Part shown: positions 1-8,494 of the stretch, piece after piece
Layout of the letters: every line of letters starts with the position of its first letter
How positions within the stretch are numbered: the first letter of the stretch is position 1
Source: Cognatishimia sp. MH4019
Lineage (GTDB): Bacteria > Pseudomonadota > Alphaproteobacteria > Rhodobacterales > Rhodobacteraceae
Length of the DNA: 64,000 nucleotides
Assembly: GCF_020177595.1 (NCBI RefSeq)
Contig: NZ_JAHTBL010000001.1
Span: 434,001 to 498,000, forward strand
Reading direction: 5' to 3'
Made by a program: the position numbers and the translations under genes
Notes under the pieces: model-generated
What the model was told of the DNA's origin: nothing
Database searches by the model: none
The model's input: only the letters and a program-made list of their open reading frames with translations

Positions 1-667
1 GAACCGTGTGGATATTGTCATCGTTAAATATGCTATCGGGCAGGCGGTAGAGGTCATTCAGCGGGCCGAGGGCTTGGGCCAGCTCCTCGTGCAGGCAATC
101 GCGGATTTCCTGCGGGCTGACATCGCCGGGCATGAAAATCCCGACCTTGTCGCGCTTTTTCAAACGTGCCCAATCAACCGACGCCGTGCGGCGCAGCTTG
201 CGAAACTCGGTCCAGCTTTGCACATGGGGCACCACGAAACAGGCCGCGGCAGGCACCGAACCTTGCAGCGTCTTGCGGGTGATAACGTTGACGGTGATGT
301 TGGCATCCGCCCGCGTGGTCTGGCGAATGTCGATCTGCGCCTCATTGCGGAGCCGCGCGAGCAGTTTCGTCAGGTCATGTTGCAGGCTGGACGGAGCCTC
401 GCCTGCGACACGCACGGTGATCGGACCTTCAAAGCGGGTCATGTACGGCAAAAGCCGCCCGCTTTCCATCCGGAAGGTCAGGTCAAGAAAGTCGCGACCG
501 ATATCCTGATTGGAGCGTTGCGGGGCCGTGACTGGCGCGCTGGCAAAGGTTTTCATCGGCGGCAGGCTGTCGGGCAGGGCCGATGCGCGCGAAGTATACT
601 CCATCGAGCCGCTTGGCATGCAGGCGGTCAAGAACATGATGGAAAGCGGAAAAAGTCTACGGAACAT
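1..667 (-). CDS. DUF2927-family lipoprotein, 3' end cut by window edge
   Basis: Reading the minus strand from the ATG at 667 gives an open frame that runs off the left edge without a stop, so about 222 residues are visible. The N-terminus is a lipoprotein signal: a short basic start (MFRRLF), a hydrophobic stretch and the lipobox LTAC with the lipidated cysteine near residue 16. The later segment containing HEELAQALGPLND and LYRLPDSIFNDD is typical of DUF2927, a family of exported proteins of unknown function common in Rhodobacterales. A second ATG nine codons downstream (MFLTAC) would leave a poor signal peptide, so the first is preferred. Function unknown; probably membrane-anchored in the periplasm. 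Confidence 0.8.
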   Translation of the reverse strand, partial: MFRRLFPLSIMFLTACMPSGSMEYTSRASALPDSLPPMKTFASAPVTAPQRSNQDIGRDFLDLTFRMESGRLLPYMTRFEGPITVRVAGEAPSSLQHDLTKLLARLRNEAQIDIRQTTRADANITVNVITRKTLQGSVPAAACFVVPHVQSWTEFRKLRRTASVDWARLKKRDKVGIFMPGDVSPQEIRDCLHEELAQALGPLNDLYRLPDSIFNDDNIHTV

Positions 668-1209
668 GGCTACCTTGCTGTCGACAGGATGTGGGGGAAG
701 GGCCAATCAGAGGATGATCTTGTCAGGCATACATGTTGTCGGAAGCCAAAAGACCCCATCGCGCCCCACACGCAGAAAAGGTCAAAAAACGGCTTTAGAG
801 TCAGGTGGTTGCCCAAAAAAAATCGTCCCAAAGATTGGTGCGTTGGCGGCAACATTCCAATGCAAGCAAGATCATTTGTAGACGAAATTGAATTAAGAGC
901 ATGGCAAATTTTAGATGCTTTGCCACAAAGTTGCAGAAAGGACTCAGGTGGGGGAAGGGGCTTGAATATCTTGGGGAAGCAGCGCGTTTGAGACCCACAT
1001 ATTGTCCCCGTCCCGGACCTGATCCGGAACGGGGACAATTGGCCATAATGTGTTAGTGATAAATGGCTGTCTGGCGCCCGTCGCATGACTGACGGATGTC
1101 CGCCTTCAAAGTGCTGTTGCCAAGCGCGTGAACCGGGCCATCTCTTGTATCATTAGGCGTCTCGCTTCGGGGACAATCGCCACAGAAACCAACATTTTCC
1201 GGAGACATC
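668..1209. other. Intergenic region between divergent genes
   Basis: These 542 bases separate the minus-strand lipoprotein from the plus-strand hydrolase. I see no convincing gene: the open frames crossing it lack ribosome-binding sites and family resemblance. It should hold two divergent promoters, which I could not place. It also carries a strong palindrome at 1001-1039, listed separately. Confidence 0.6.
1001..1039. repeat. Intergenic palindrome sharing a core with two other repeats
   Basis: The outer arms ATTGTCCCCGT and ACGGGGACAAT are perfect 11-base inverted repeats. They enclose a core, CCCGGACCTGATCCGGA, that is itself nearly palindromic. The core CCGGACCTGATCCGG recurs at 41914-41943 and, inverted, at 56902-56931. 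The element lies in a gene-free region and would form a long hairpin in RNA. It may be a dispersed REP-like element or a transcription end signal; there is no clear T-run. Confidence 0.6.
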
Positions 1210-3174
1210 ATGGATTTGACTGAGATTTTAGCCCTGATCGCAAGCCTTTCAGGAGAGCCTGAGATCCCAGATCAGTTCGCGCCCTATTTCGAAGGTGGGG
1301 CGGCTTCTGCCTATCCGATCACTGTTGTGCCCTGCCCACTGCCGTTGGCTCGTAACGAGATTGAGGGCGACACCGTCATTTGTGGCACCGTCAACGTGCC
1401 TGAGCGCCATGAGATGCCCGACGGGAAGCGGATCGATCTTTACTTTACGGTCATGCGTGCGCATTCGGCAGTGCCTGAGCCGGATCCGGTGCTCCATCTT
1501 CATGGTGGGCCGGGGGGCGGCGCTGTGACGAGTATCGAAATGTATGCCGGGATTTTCGAGCCCCTCCGGCGCACCCGCGACATCGTCATGTTCGACCAGC
1601 GCGCCGCAGTGCTGTCTTCCCAATCCACGACCTGCCGCGCGGCGCTGGATCAGTCTATTGGCAACGCCATCGACGGCACGTTCTCTTTCGTTGACGTCAC
1701 TTCCGAGGACGGCTCACTCACTGCTGCCGATTTGCTGACCGAATGTGTGGCCGAGATCGAGGCCACGGGCACCGATCTTGCTGCCTACAATACCGTTGAA
1801 AACGCCAATGATGCTGTCGCCCTCATGGAGGCGCTTGGCTATGACAGCTACAATGTCCACGGGATATCCTACGGCACACGTCTGACCCTCGAAATCCTGC
1901 GCTCGCATCCCGAGAATGTGCGCTCGGCGGTGATTGACGGCGTCGCGCCGCTTCAGGTTGCGCTTTATGACACGCTGGCGCTGCCGGCTTCTGAAGCGAT
2001 GGATATTCTGATTGATCAATGTGCCGCGGATGAGGCCTGCAACGCCGCCTTCCCGGATTTTCGGGAGGTTCTGACGGACACATTGAACCGCGCGATCGAC
2101 GGTGAGCTGTTGTTGGCGGACGGCACGCCGGTTCCAATGGATTCGGTGATTATGCCCATGTATCTGCGCAACGGGACCTATCCCGATCCAAGCGATGCGA
2201 CATCCACTTATCCTGCCTACATCTACGAGCTTGCACGCCTCGATGAGGGCGGCCCGACGCCCGTTTTGGATATGATCGAAGAGACGGAAGGCTATCCGCG
2301 CCGCCCGTCACCCCTTGAAGGGGTGCGGGACGGCTTGCTGGATGCCGAGGTGGCCGCTGTCGATGACGCCGAAGCCAGCGCAGAGATCGCGGCCCAAGCC
2401 AATATGGCGCTTGAGGGGGCGGTTGATGCGCTCAGGCAGCGGCGTGTGGAAATTAACGTGCCGCTCGCGCGGATTTTCGATGATGAGATGATCCAATTGG
2501 CTGGCGATGTTCTGGAGGATGACGACAAACGTCGCGCCGCCCTGTTGGGATATGCGCAACTTCGCGAAGGCCCGCCGAGCGCGGATGCGTTGCGCGGCTA
2601 CGTCACCGACACCTTCCCCGCTGACAGCCAGCCGCGCCTTCTTGGCCTTGTCGATGCCATGTCAGACGCCGAGATCGCGGCGATTTTTGCAGATGTGCAG
2701 CGCGGCGTGCGCGACACCCTGTCGGCGGTGACCGGCGATTTGCATCTTTGGATCTATGCGTGTCAGGAAAGCATCCCGCATAACAGCATCGAAGGCTACA
2801 GGGAAACGTCAGCCGCGCTGTCGTGGCCACAATTCGGTTTGTTGTACGATGAAGCGGCAGAGACTTTCTTTGCCGCCTGCGAGGCGTTCACACCCCTGGA
2901 AATCCCCGATTTTCACGATCCGGTCGTGTCTGATATCCCGGTTCTGTCGCTTGGCAGCGCATGGGATGTGCAAACGGCCCCAAGCTGGCCCGCACTCGCG
3001 GCGGAGACACTGTCGAATGCGCAGGTCTTCCTGATCCCCGAAGCCGGACATGGCGCAATTGCGTATCAGGACTGTGTCGGTGATTTGACCCAGGCCTTTT
3101 TGACCGATCCGATGCGCAGCTTGCCAGACACTTGCGAGCAGGGCTCGCTCCCTCATTTCTATGTCCCAGAGTGA
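1210..3174 (+). CDS. Alpha/beta hydrolase, tripeptidyl/prolyl aminopeptidase-like
   Basis: A 654-residue protein with the features of TAP-like serine peptidases of the S33 type. HGGPGG near residue 98 supplies the oxyanion hole. GISYG places the nucleophile at Ser220. Asp586 (in SAWD) and His614 (in EAGHGA) fit the rest of the triad in the C-terminal TAP-like domain. The family removes N-terminal residues from peptides or acts on esters; the substrate here is not predictable. It is longer than the usual 450-550 residues because of an insert rich in Glu and Ala around residues 340-480. I see no clear signal peptide, which is unusual since many relatives are exported. The ATG at 1210 follows an AT-rich stretch and a GGAG at 1201-1204. 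The gene is flanked by a divergent lipoprotein and a convergent MoxR gene, so it is probably transcribed alone. Confidence 0.8.
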   Translation: MDLTEILALIASLSGEPEIPDQFAPYFEGGAASAYPITVVPCPLPLARNEIEGDTVICGTVNVPERHEMPDGKRIDLYFTVMRAHSAVPEPDPVLHLHGGPGGGAVTSIEMYAGIFEPLRRTRDIVMFDQRAAVLSSQSTTCRAALDQSIGNAIDGTFSFVDVTSEDGSLTAADLLTECVAEIEATGTDLAAYNTVENANDAVALMEALGYDSYNVHGISYGTRLTLEILRSHPENVRSAVIDGVAPLQVALYDTLALPASEAMDILIDQCAADEACNAAFPDFREVLTDTLNRAIDGELLLADGTPVPMDSVIMPMYLRNGTYPDPSDATSTYPAYIYELARLDEGGPTPVLDMIEETEGYPRRPSPLEGVRDGLLDAEVAAVDDAEASAEIAAQANMALEGAVDALRQRRVEINVPLARIFDDEMIQLAGDVLEDDDKRRAALLGYAQLREGPPSADALRGYVTDTFPADSQPRLLGLVDAMSDAEIAAIFADVQRGVRDTLSAVTGDLHLWIYACQESIPHNSIEGYRETSAALSWPQFGLLYDEAAETFFAACEAFTPLEIPDFHDPVVSDIPVLSLGSAWDVQTAPSWPALAAETLSNAQVFLIPEAGHGAIAYQDCVGDLTQAFLTDPMRSLPDTCEQGSLPHFYVPE

Positions 3175-3314
3175 CACAGCTCTGGCAGCGATTGCGCGGA
3201 CGGGTATCGCCCAAGAAATTTAGCCGCGCGGCGCTTCACGCTGTCATCAACACGCAGCCAACAAACGCCGCTGCGTCCGAGACCCTGACATCCGCGCGCT
3301 GAATGTGGCCAAGT

Positions 3315-4154
3315 TTACCGCTGCCCGCGCGCCATGAATGCCAGGCGTTCAAACAGATGCACGTCCTGTTCGTTTTTCAGCAGCGCGCCATGCAGCTTTG
3401 GAAGCGCATTCGCACCATCCCGGCGCAGGTCTTCTGCGCTCAGATCTTCGGCCAAAAGCAACTTGAGCCAGTCGAGCACCTCGGATGTCGATGGTTTTTT
3501 CTTCAGCCCCGCCGTGTCGCGCAGTTCGTAAAACTGGGTGAGCGCGGTGGTCAGAAGGGCATCCTTGATGCCGGGGTGATGCACATCGACAATCTTCTTC
3601 ATCACCTCCATATCCGGGAATTGGATATAGTGGAAAAAGCAGCGCCGCAGAAAGGCGTCAGGCAGCTCTTTTTCATTGTTCGATGTGATGATGACGACCG
3701 GGCGCTGGCGCGCTTTGACGGTCTCACCGGTCTCGTAGACGTGGAATTCCATCCGGTCGAGTTCCTGCAGCAGGTCGTTGGGAAACTCGATATCGGCCTT
3801 ATCGATCTCGTCGATCAGCAAGACCGATTTGCCCTCGGCCTCGAACGCCTGCCACAGTTTGCCCTTGCGGATGTAGTTGGCCACGTCGTTGACCTTCGGA
3901 TCGCCCAACTGGCTGTCGCGCAACCGGCTGACCGCGTCATATTCGTAAAGGCCCTGCTGCGCCTTGGTCGTCGATTTGATGTGCCACTCGATCATCGGCA
4001 AACCGAGAGAGGCCGCAACCTGCCGCGCCAGCTCGGTTTTTCCGGTGCCGGGCTCTCCTTTGACCAATAAGGGCCGTTCCAGCGTGACGGCGGCGTTCAC
4101 GGCGATGGTCAGATCGTCGGTGGCCACATAACTCTCGGTTGAAGTGAATCGCAT
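3315..4154 (-). CDS. MoxR-family AAA+ ATPase
   Basis: From the ATG at 4154 this is 279 residues beginning MRFTSTESYVATDDL. The start is supported by GAGAAAGG a few bases upstream; the reading frame stays open further upstream but that part has no family resemblance. Walker A is GEPGTGKTE near residue 38 and Walker B is LLIDEIDKAD near residue 106, followed by an arginine-finger region (LRRCFF). MoxR ATPases are chaperone-like and normally work with a von Willebrand factor A partner (CoxE/VWA type) to insert metals or remodel complexes. No VWA gene follows here: the next gene downstream is the convergent hydrolase 140 bases away. It is divergent from dksA. Confidence 0.88.
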   Translation of the reverse strand: MRFTSTESYVATDDLTIAVNAAVTLERPLLVKGEPGTGKTELARQVAASLGLPMIEWHIKSTTKAQQGLYEYDAVSRLRDSQLGDPKVNDVANYIRKGKLWQAFEAEGKSVLLIDEIDKADIEFPNDLLQELDRMEFHVYETGETVKARQRPVVIITSNNEKELPDAFLRRCFFHYIQFPDMEVMKKIVDVHHPGIKDALLTTALTQFYELRDTAGLKKKPSTSEVLDWLKLLLAEDLSAEDLRRDGANALPKLHGALLKNEQDVHLFERLAFMARGQR

Positions 4155-4330
4155 CGGCGCGCCTTTCTCACTGGTCGTGAGGCTGACATAGCTTGGCGCC
4201 GGAGCCGCATCAACTGTGACGTTTAGGGGCGTGACAACCCATGTGACCTGCGGTAGACGCTGCGCCAGAGGGAACCGGTAGAGGACATTTAGCCATGACA
4301 TCAGCTGCCGGTCTGCAGAAGGGAGCAGAC

Positions 4331-4753
4331 ATGAAAGCCGAGGTTTTTTTGCCCGACGACTATCGTCCGGCGGAAGACGAGCCATTTATGAACGAGCGCC
4401 AGGTGGAGTATTTCCGGCGCAAGCTCATGGATTGGAAAAACGAGTTGCTGGCCGATAGCAAAGACACCATTGAGGGTCTGCAGGACGGCAGCCGTAACAT
4501 CCCCGACATCGCGGATCGCGCGTCTGAAGAGACGGACCGCGCGCTTGAGCTTCGCACCCGTGACCGTCAGCGCAAGCTGGTCGCCAAGATCGAGCAGGCC
4601 CTGCGCCGCATCGACGAAGGCGAGTACGGATATTGCGAGGCGACAGGCGAGCCGATTTCGCTAAAACGTCTTGATGCGCGCCCCATCGCCACGCTCAGCC
4701 TTGAGGCGCAAGAGCGCCATGAGCGTCGTGAAAAAGTGCACCGTGACGATTGA
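4331..4753 (+). CDS. dksA: DksA-type RNA polymerase-binding regulator with a degenerate zinc finger
   Basis: A 140-residue DksA/TraR protein. The start at 4331 has a strong Shine-Dalgarno (AAGGGAG) six bases upstream; a longer frame from 4295 is less likely. Residues about 25-95 form the coiled-coil hairpin. Its tip holds DIADRAS, with Asp59 and Asp62 matching the two aspartates that enter the polymerase secondary channel in E. coli DksA. The zinc-finger region (residues 100-126) keeps a single cysteine, Cys102; the other three positions are Thr, Ala or Ser/Glu. Single-cysteine DksA proteins are known in alphaproteobacteria and are expected to keep the fold without zinc. It should mediate ppGpp-dependent control of stable RNA and amino acid genes. 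A hairpin terminator follows. Confidence 0.9.
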   Translation: MKAEVFLPDDYRPAEDEPFMNERQVEYFRRKLMDWKNELLADSKDTIEGLQDGSRNIPDIADRASEETDRALELRTRDRQRKLVAKIEQALRRIDEGEYGYCEATGEPISLKRLDARPIATLSLEAQERHERREKVHRDD

Positions 4754-4788
4754 CGTGATCGCACAGATGTCTGGTATTTTGACATTTG

Positions 4789-4821
4789 AACGCCGGGGCC
4801 GTGGCTCCGGCGTTTTGCTTT
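4789..4821 (+). terminator. Probable rho-independent terminator after dksA
   Basis: AACGCCGGGGC (4789-4799) and GCTCCGGCGTT (4804-4814) form an 11-base-pair stem with one G-T wobble and a four-base loop, followed by a short T-rich run (TTTTGCTTT). It ends only a few bases before the start of the next gene, so that gene must have a promoter of its own inside or upstream of the hairpin, or be reached by read-through. Confidence 0.7.
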
Positions 4822-4825
4822 GCGG

Positions 4826-5989
4826 ATGAGCCTGATCGGGCAAAAGGTCACCGTTCTTGGTGGCGGCATCGGCGGTCTGGCTGCTGCGCGCGCTTTGGCG
4901 CTGCGGGGGGCAGAAGTGCGGGTGCTGGAGCAGGCCGCAAAGATTGCCGAGGTTGGGGCAGGGCTGCAAATCAGTCCCAACGGGATCGCCGTGCTGCGCG
5001 GGCTCGGGCTGGAAGAGGCCGTCACGGCCTGCGCCCGTCGCGCTGAAGCCATCCAATTGCGTAATTATCGAGGTGCCCCGGTGTTACGCATGGCCCTGCC
5101 GCAAGGCGATGCGCGCGGCTATTACCTGATGCATCGCGCCGATTTGATTGATCTGCTTGCCAAAGGCGCGCGCGATGCCGGGGTCGAGATCGTGCTGGGC
5201 GCCAAGGTCACCGAAATCACCCTGGACCCGACGGTTCTGCGCTTTGAAGACCGACAGACTGAAACCCCTGATCTGCTTATCGGCGCCGATGGCATCAACT
5301 CTGTCCTGCGCCCTGCGCTGAATGGCGCGGCCAAGCCGTTTTTCACTGGTCAGGTCGCCTGGCGTGCGCTGGTGCCGACACAGGTGGAGCACCCGCCTAT
5401 CGCGTCACTTTATATGGGGCCGGGCTGCCATCTGGTCACGTATCCCTTGCGCGACCGCAAACTGATGAACATCGTCGCGGTGCAAGAGCGCGATGAATGG
5501 GCCGCCGAAGGTTGGGCCAACCCGGATGATCCCGCAAATCTGCGCGCCGCTTTCAGCGAATTTGCGCCCGAGGTTCAAGCCCTGCTCGCCCGCGTCGAGA
5601 GCGTCAAGATCTGGGGCCTCTTTCGGCATCCCGTCGCGTCGACCTGGCACAATGATAATGCCGCGCTGCTGGGCGACGCCGCCCATCCGACGCTGCCCTT
5701 CATGGCCCAAGGCGCCAATATGGCGCTTGAGGATGCGTGGGTCTTGGCCGATGCGCTTGCGGGCAGCGCCGACACTGATGCTGGTCTCATGGTATATCAG
5801 GCGCGCCGCCACCTGCGCGCCGCCAAGGTCATCGCCGCGGCCAACGCCAACGCCCGCAACTACCACCTGAGCTTTCCACCGCTGCGCGCCATCGCACATA
5901 CGATCTTGCGCACCAGTGGTCGGCTTGCGCCGCAGGCGGCCCTGAAACGCTTTGACTGGATTTATCAGGAAGACGTTACGAAAGCCTGA
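4826..5989 (+). CDS. FAD-dependent monooxygenase, salicylate hydroxylase-like
   Basis: A 387-residue class A flavoprotein hydroxylase. The N-terminal Rossmann motif GGGIGGLAAARAL binds the ADP of FAD. GADGINSVLR is the GD-type motif that contacts FAD and NAD(P)H. LLGDAAHPTLPFMAQGAN is the second FAD motif. Such enzymes add one oxygen atom to aromatic rings or related substrates; the substrate cannot be told from sequence. ATG at 4826 is chosen over the in-frame TTG at 4820. Neither has an obvious ribosome-binding site, because the dksA terminator lies directly in front. The 3' end overlaps the convergent glycosyltransferase-like gene by 14 bases. Confidence 0.85.
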   Translation: MSLIGQKVTVLGGGIGGLAAARALALRGAEVRVLEQAAKIAEVGAGLQISPNGIAVLRGLGLEEAVTACARRAEAIQLRNYRGAPVLRMALPQGDARGYYLMHRADLIDLLAKGARDAGVEIVLGAKVTEITLDPTVLRFEDRQTETPDLLIGADGINSVLRPALNGAAKPFFTGQVAWRALVPTQVEHPPIASLYMGPGCHLVTYPLRDRKLMNIVAVQERDEWAAEGWANPDDPANLRAAFSEFAPEVQALLARVESVKIWGLFRHPVASTWHNDNAALLGDAAHPTLPFMAQGANMALEDAWVLADALAGSADTDAGLMVYQARRHLRAAKVIAAANANARNYHLSFPPLRAIAHTILRTSGRLAPQAALKRFDWIYQEDVTKA

Positions 5990-6812
5990 AAGTCTTTTTG
6001 ATCCGCGCAATCTCGGCCGGGTCTTCGAGCGCATGCTCTTCGGCATAGCTTAGCTTGCCGCCCAAATTGCCGCGCCGCTCGATCATGTTTTGACCGTGGT
6101 TTACAAGATAAAGACCCGCAGGAAAGTGGATCGGCTCCATCTCAAATCCATAGGTGGCCATTCGTGAAATGATCCGTTTATGTGATTTAAGTTCGTTGAG
6201 TAACGCTCTGAAATGTCTGGATTTACGAAAATCGAAATACGCAGCGGTAGAAGAGCCGCAGACGGTCCAGAACTCCGCCGTTTCCGGCCCCAAAGGCGCC
6301 AATAGATCTCGTCCCACATCGCGCAGATATCCGCGCTGCACATAATAGCCGGCGCCGTTATGATCGCGACAGATATGCGCAACAAGCTCTGGATGGAGCA
6401 GATCATCAGCATCGAGCTGGAAGTAATACCCGTCGGTTTTCAGCGTCCGCGCCATATGCGCAATGATCTGACGCCGCTTGTCGCCCTTGTCATAGAACTT
6501 GTCAGATACGGTTGATTTAAGGAATTGAATCTGATCGTCCGTCACAAGATCTGCGGGCATATTTTGACCACATATCAATGCCTTCCAAGACGAACTTGAT
6601 TGTGATTTAAGCGCTGCTAGCGTGGCGTTCAAGTTGCGGCACACAATGTCCCAGTCCGGTGCGCGGCGTTTTGAGACCAACGGGATCGCGAAGACCACGA
6701 TTGGTGTGTCTGATGGCGGCTGTATCGGCGTCATCCGCCGCCAGATCGACGCCTTCAGGCGCAATTGCCACGGCAGTTTGCCGCGAATGAAGTTCTTGAA
6801 TCCGTGCGCCAT
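5976..6812 (-). CDS. Glycosyltransferase family 2-like protein
   Basis: A 278-residue soluble protein. FQLDADDLLHPELV near the middle resembles the DxD metal and nucleotide-sugar site of GT-A fold transferases. The preceding segment (KRRQIIAHMARTLKTDGYY) and the later VQRGYLRD fit the same fold. No transmembrane segment is evident. A role in modifying a surface polysaccharide or protein is plausible but the acceptor is unknown. Its ATG shares one base with the TGA stop of exonuclease III (TGATG), so the two genes are probably translationally coupled. The tail overlaps the convergent monooxygenase gene. Confidence 0.6.
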   Translation of the reverse strand: MAHGFKNFIRGKLPWQLRLKASIWRRMTPIQPPSDTPIVVFAIPLVSKRRAPDWDIVCRNLNATLAALKSQSSSSWKALICGQNMPADLVTDDQIQFLKSTVSDKFYDKGDKRRQIIAHMARTLKTDGYYFQLDADDLLHPELVAHICRDHNGAGYYVQRGYLRDVGRDLLAPLGPETAEFWTVCGSSTAAYFDFRKSRHFRALLNELKSHKRIISRMATYGFEMEPIHFPAGLYLVNHGQNMIERRGNLGGKLSYAEEHALEDPAEIARIKKTFRLS

Positions 6813-7591
6813 CAGGCGGCCAGATCGACCCAGACAGGCACATGATCCGACGGCTTTTCACGCCCACGCACATGGGCATCAATCTGACAATCGCGCAGCA
6901 AGTCGGCGCATGAGGGCGACAGCAGGAAATGGTCGATGCGAATGCCGTCGTTTTTATCCCAGGCTCCGGCCTGATAATCCCAGAAACTGTAGTGATCGGG
7001 GCCGTGGACGCGGGCGCGGAACGCCTCGGTAAAGCCGAGGTTCAGAATCTTGCGAAACGCTGCGCGTGATTGCGGACGAAAAAGCGCATCCTCGCGCCAG
7101 GCATCGGGGCGCTTTGCATCCTCAGTTTGGGGAATTATGTTGTAATCTCCGGCCATTAGAAACGGTTCTTCAAGTTCTAAAAGTGCTTGGGCGCGTTCAT
7201 AAAGACGCTCCATCCAAGCCAGTTTATAGTCGTATTTTGGCCCCGGTGCCGGGTTGCCATTGGGCAAATACAGCCCGCAAACCCGCACTGCCTGATCGCC
7301 CACAACCGTGGCCTCGATCCAGCGCGCCTGCTCGTCTTCATCGTCACCGGGCAAGCCGCGCGTCACATCCTCCAAGGGCAATTTTGACAGGATCGCAACG
7401 CCATTAAAGGATTTCTGCCCATGGGTTTCGACGTTAAGGCCGCGCTCTTCGAAAATCTCGCGCGGGAAGGCCTCGTCGACCGATTTGATCTCTTGCAAAA
7501 GCGCCACATCGGGCTGCGCTTCGTCCAGCCATTCGGGCAGCGCATTGATGCGCGCCTTGATGCCGTTGATGTTGAATGTCGCGATTTTCAT
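6812..7591 (-). CDS. xthA: Exodeoxyribonuclease III
   Basis: 259 residues starting MKIATFNINGIKAR. The ATG at 7591 is preceded by GAAAGAGGTGCC, a good ribosome-binding site, so the longer upstream frame is rejected. Family motifs of the endonuclease/exonuclease/phosphatase fold are present: LLQEIK with metal-binding Glu34, the central GDYNIIP, and SDHVPV near the C-terminus with Asp249 and catalytic His250. The enzyme cuts abasic sites and degrades the 3' ends of duplex DNA in base excision repair. The glycosyltransferase-like gene follows with overlapping stop and start codons. Confidence 0.93.
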   Translation of the reverse strand: MKIATFNINGIKARINALPEWLDEAQPDVALLQEIKSVDEAFPREIFEERGLNVETHGQKSFNGVAILSKLPLEDVTRGLPGDDEDEQARWIEATVVGDQAVRVCGLYLPNGNPAPGPKYDYKLAWMERLYERAQALLELEEPFLMAGDYNIIPQTEDAKRPDAWREDALFRPQSRAAFRKILNLGFTEAFRARVHGPDHYSFWDYQAGAWDKNDGIRIDHFLLSPSCADLLRDCQIDAHVRGREKPSDHVPVWVDLAA

Positions 7592-7745
7592 GGCACCTCT
7601 TTCGCTGGTTGCCGTTTTTTTGACCGATGCGCGGGCAAGGCGCAAGCAATCGCGCGTCAAAGCGTCAGGTTTTTAGATTTTCCCCTGCAAGCGCGCTTCG
7701 AAATCCCTAGTTTATAGGGGGCATCACATATTGCGGGGGATCATC

Positions 7746-8087
7746 ATGTTTAAGTTTCTGTTTGGCAAAAAGGCCGAAGAGGCCGTCGTCGTTGAAACGC
7801 AACGCGAGACATTCGAACGTCTTATCAATGAGTTGAACAACGCTCTTGATGTTCTGGACGCCAAGCCGACGATCACTGTGAACCCTGAGACCGGCCATGT
7901 CGGTCTGGTTTTGCCAGAGCATTTGCCGGACGAAGCGCTGTCGCTTCCCGCGCCTGCGCCGGAAGAAAAGCCGGTCGAAGTGACCTCGGACGAGGTTAAA
8001 TCCACGGATGCGGGCGCTGCAGAACCCGATACGGTGATCGAAGACGAGCCCGCAAAAGAACCGATCAAGGAAGAAAAAGCCGCCTAA
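7746..8087 (+). CDS. Small acidic protein of unknown function
   Basis: A 113-residue protein starting MFKFLFGKK, with GCGGGGG about ten bases before the ATG. The first 60 residues contain a helical segment (ERLINELNNALDVL) and a hydrophobic strand region (TGHVGLVLPEHLP). The C-terminal half is low-complexity, rich in Glu, Pro, Lys and Ala. I do not recognise a family. It is a single gene between divergent xthA and convergent erpA. Codon use matches its neighbours, which supports it being real. Confidence 0.65.
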   Translation: MFKFLFGKKAEEAVVVETQRETFERLINELNNALDVLDAKPTITVNPETGHVGLVLPEHLPDEALSLPAPAPEEKPVEVTSDEVKSTDAGAAEPDTVIEDEPAKEPIKEEKAA

Positions 8088-8095
8088 AAGGGTGC

Positions 8096-8422
8096 CTACA
8101 TCGAAAAGCTGGTGCCGCAGCCACATGAACTGGTGGCATTCGGGTTGTTGATCACGAACCGCGCGCCGATCAGCTCTTCCGAGAAATCAATCTCGGCATC
8201 CGCCAGAAAGGGCAGGGAGACGGCGTCGATTACAACCTTTTCGCCGTCTTGTTCCAGCACGAGGTCATCGTCTTTGGCCTCGTCGAGCTCGATCTCATAT
8301 TGAAATCCGGAACATCCGCCGCCTTCAACGGCCACGCGCAGGACTTTTCCCTGGTCGGACGCGCCGATCTCGGCCAAGCGCTCGAACGCGCGGGAGGTCA
8401 CTTTGGGGGGCAGGGTCAGCAT
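8096..8422 (-). CDS. erpA: Iron-sulfur cluster insertion protein, ErpA/IscA family
   Basis: From the ATG at 8422 this is 108 residues (MLTLPPKV). It has the three conserved cysteines of A-type carriers: Cys37 in GGGCSGF and Cys100 and Cys102 in the C-terminal SCGCG. These proteins bind Fe-S clusters and hand them to apoproteins. ErpA and IscA are hard to tell apart by eye; the symbol rests on common annotation in this group. It is divergent from dgt, with only 72 bases between the start codons, so promoters overlap. Confidence 0.87.
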   Translation of the reverse strand: MLTLPPKVTSRAFERLAEIGASDQGKVLRVAVEGGGCSGFQYEIELDEAKDDDLVLEQDGEKVVIDAVSLPFLADAEIDFSEELIGARFVINNPNATSSCGCGTSFSM

Positions 8423-8494
8423 GATCTGTCGCCTTGGAGTTTCGTGTTGAACATGAATATATGGCCTTGGGACAGATGCCACAAGGATGCGCCG

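Noticed and set aside
8-991. 327-residue plus-strand open frame at the left edge
   Set aside because: Antisense to the DUF2927 lipoprotein gene, which has a clear lipobox and family residues; the plus frame is rich in His/Arg and resembles nothing.
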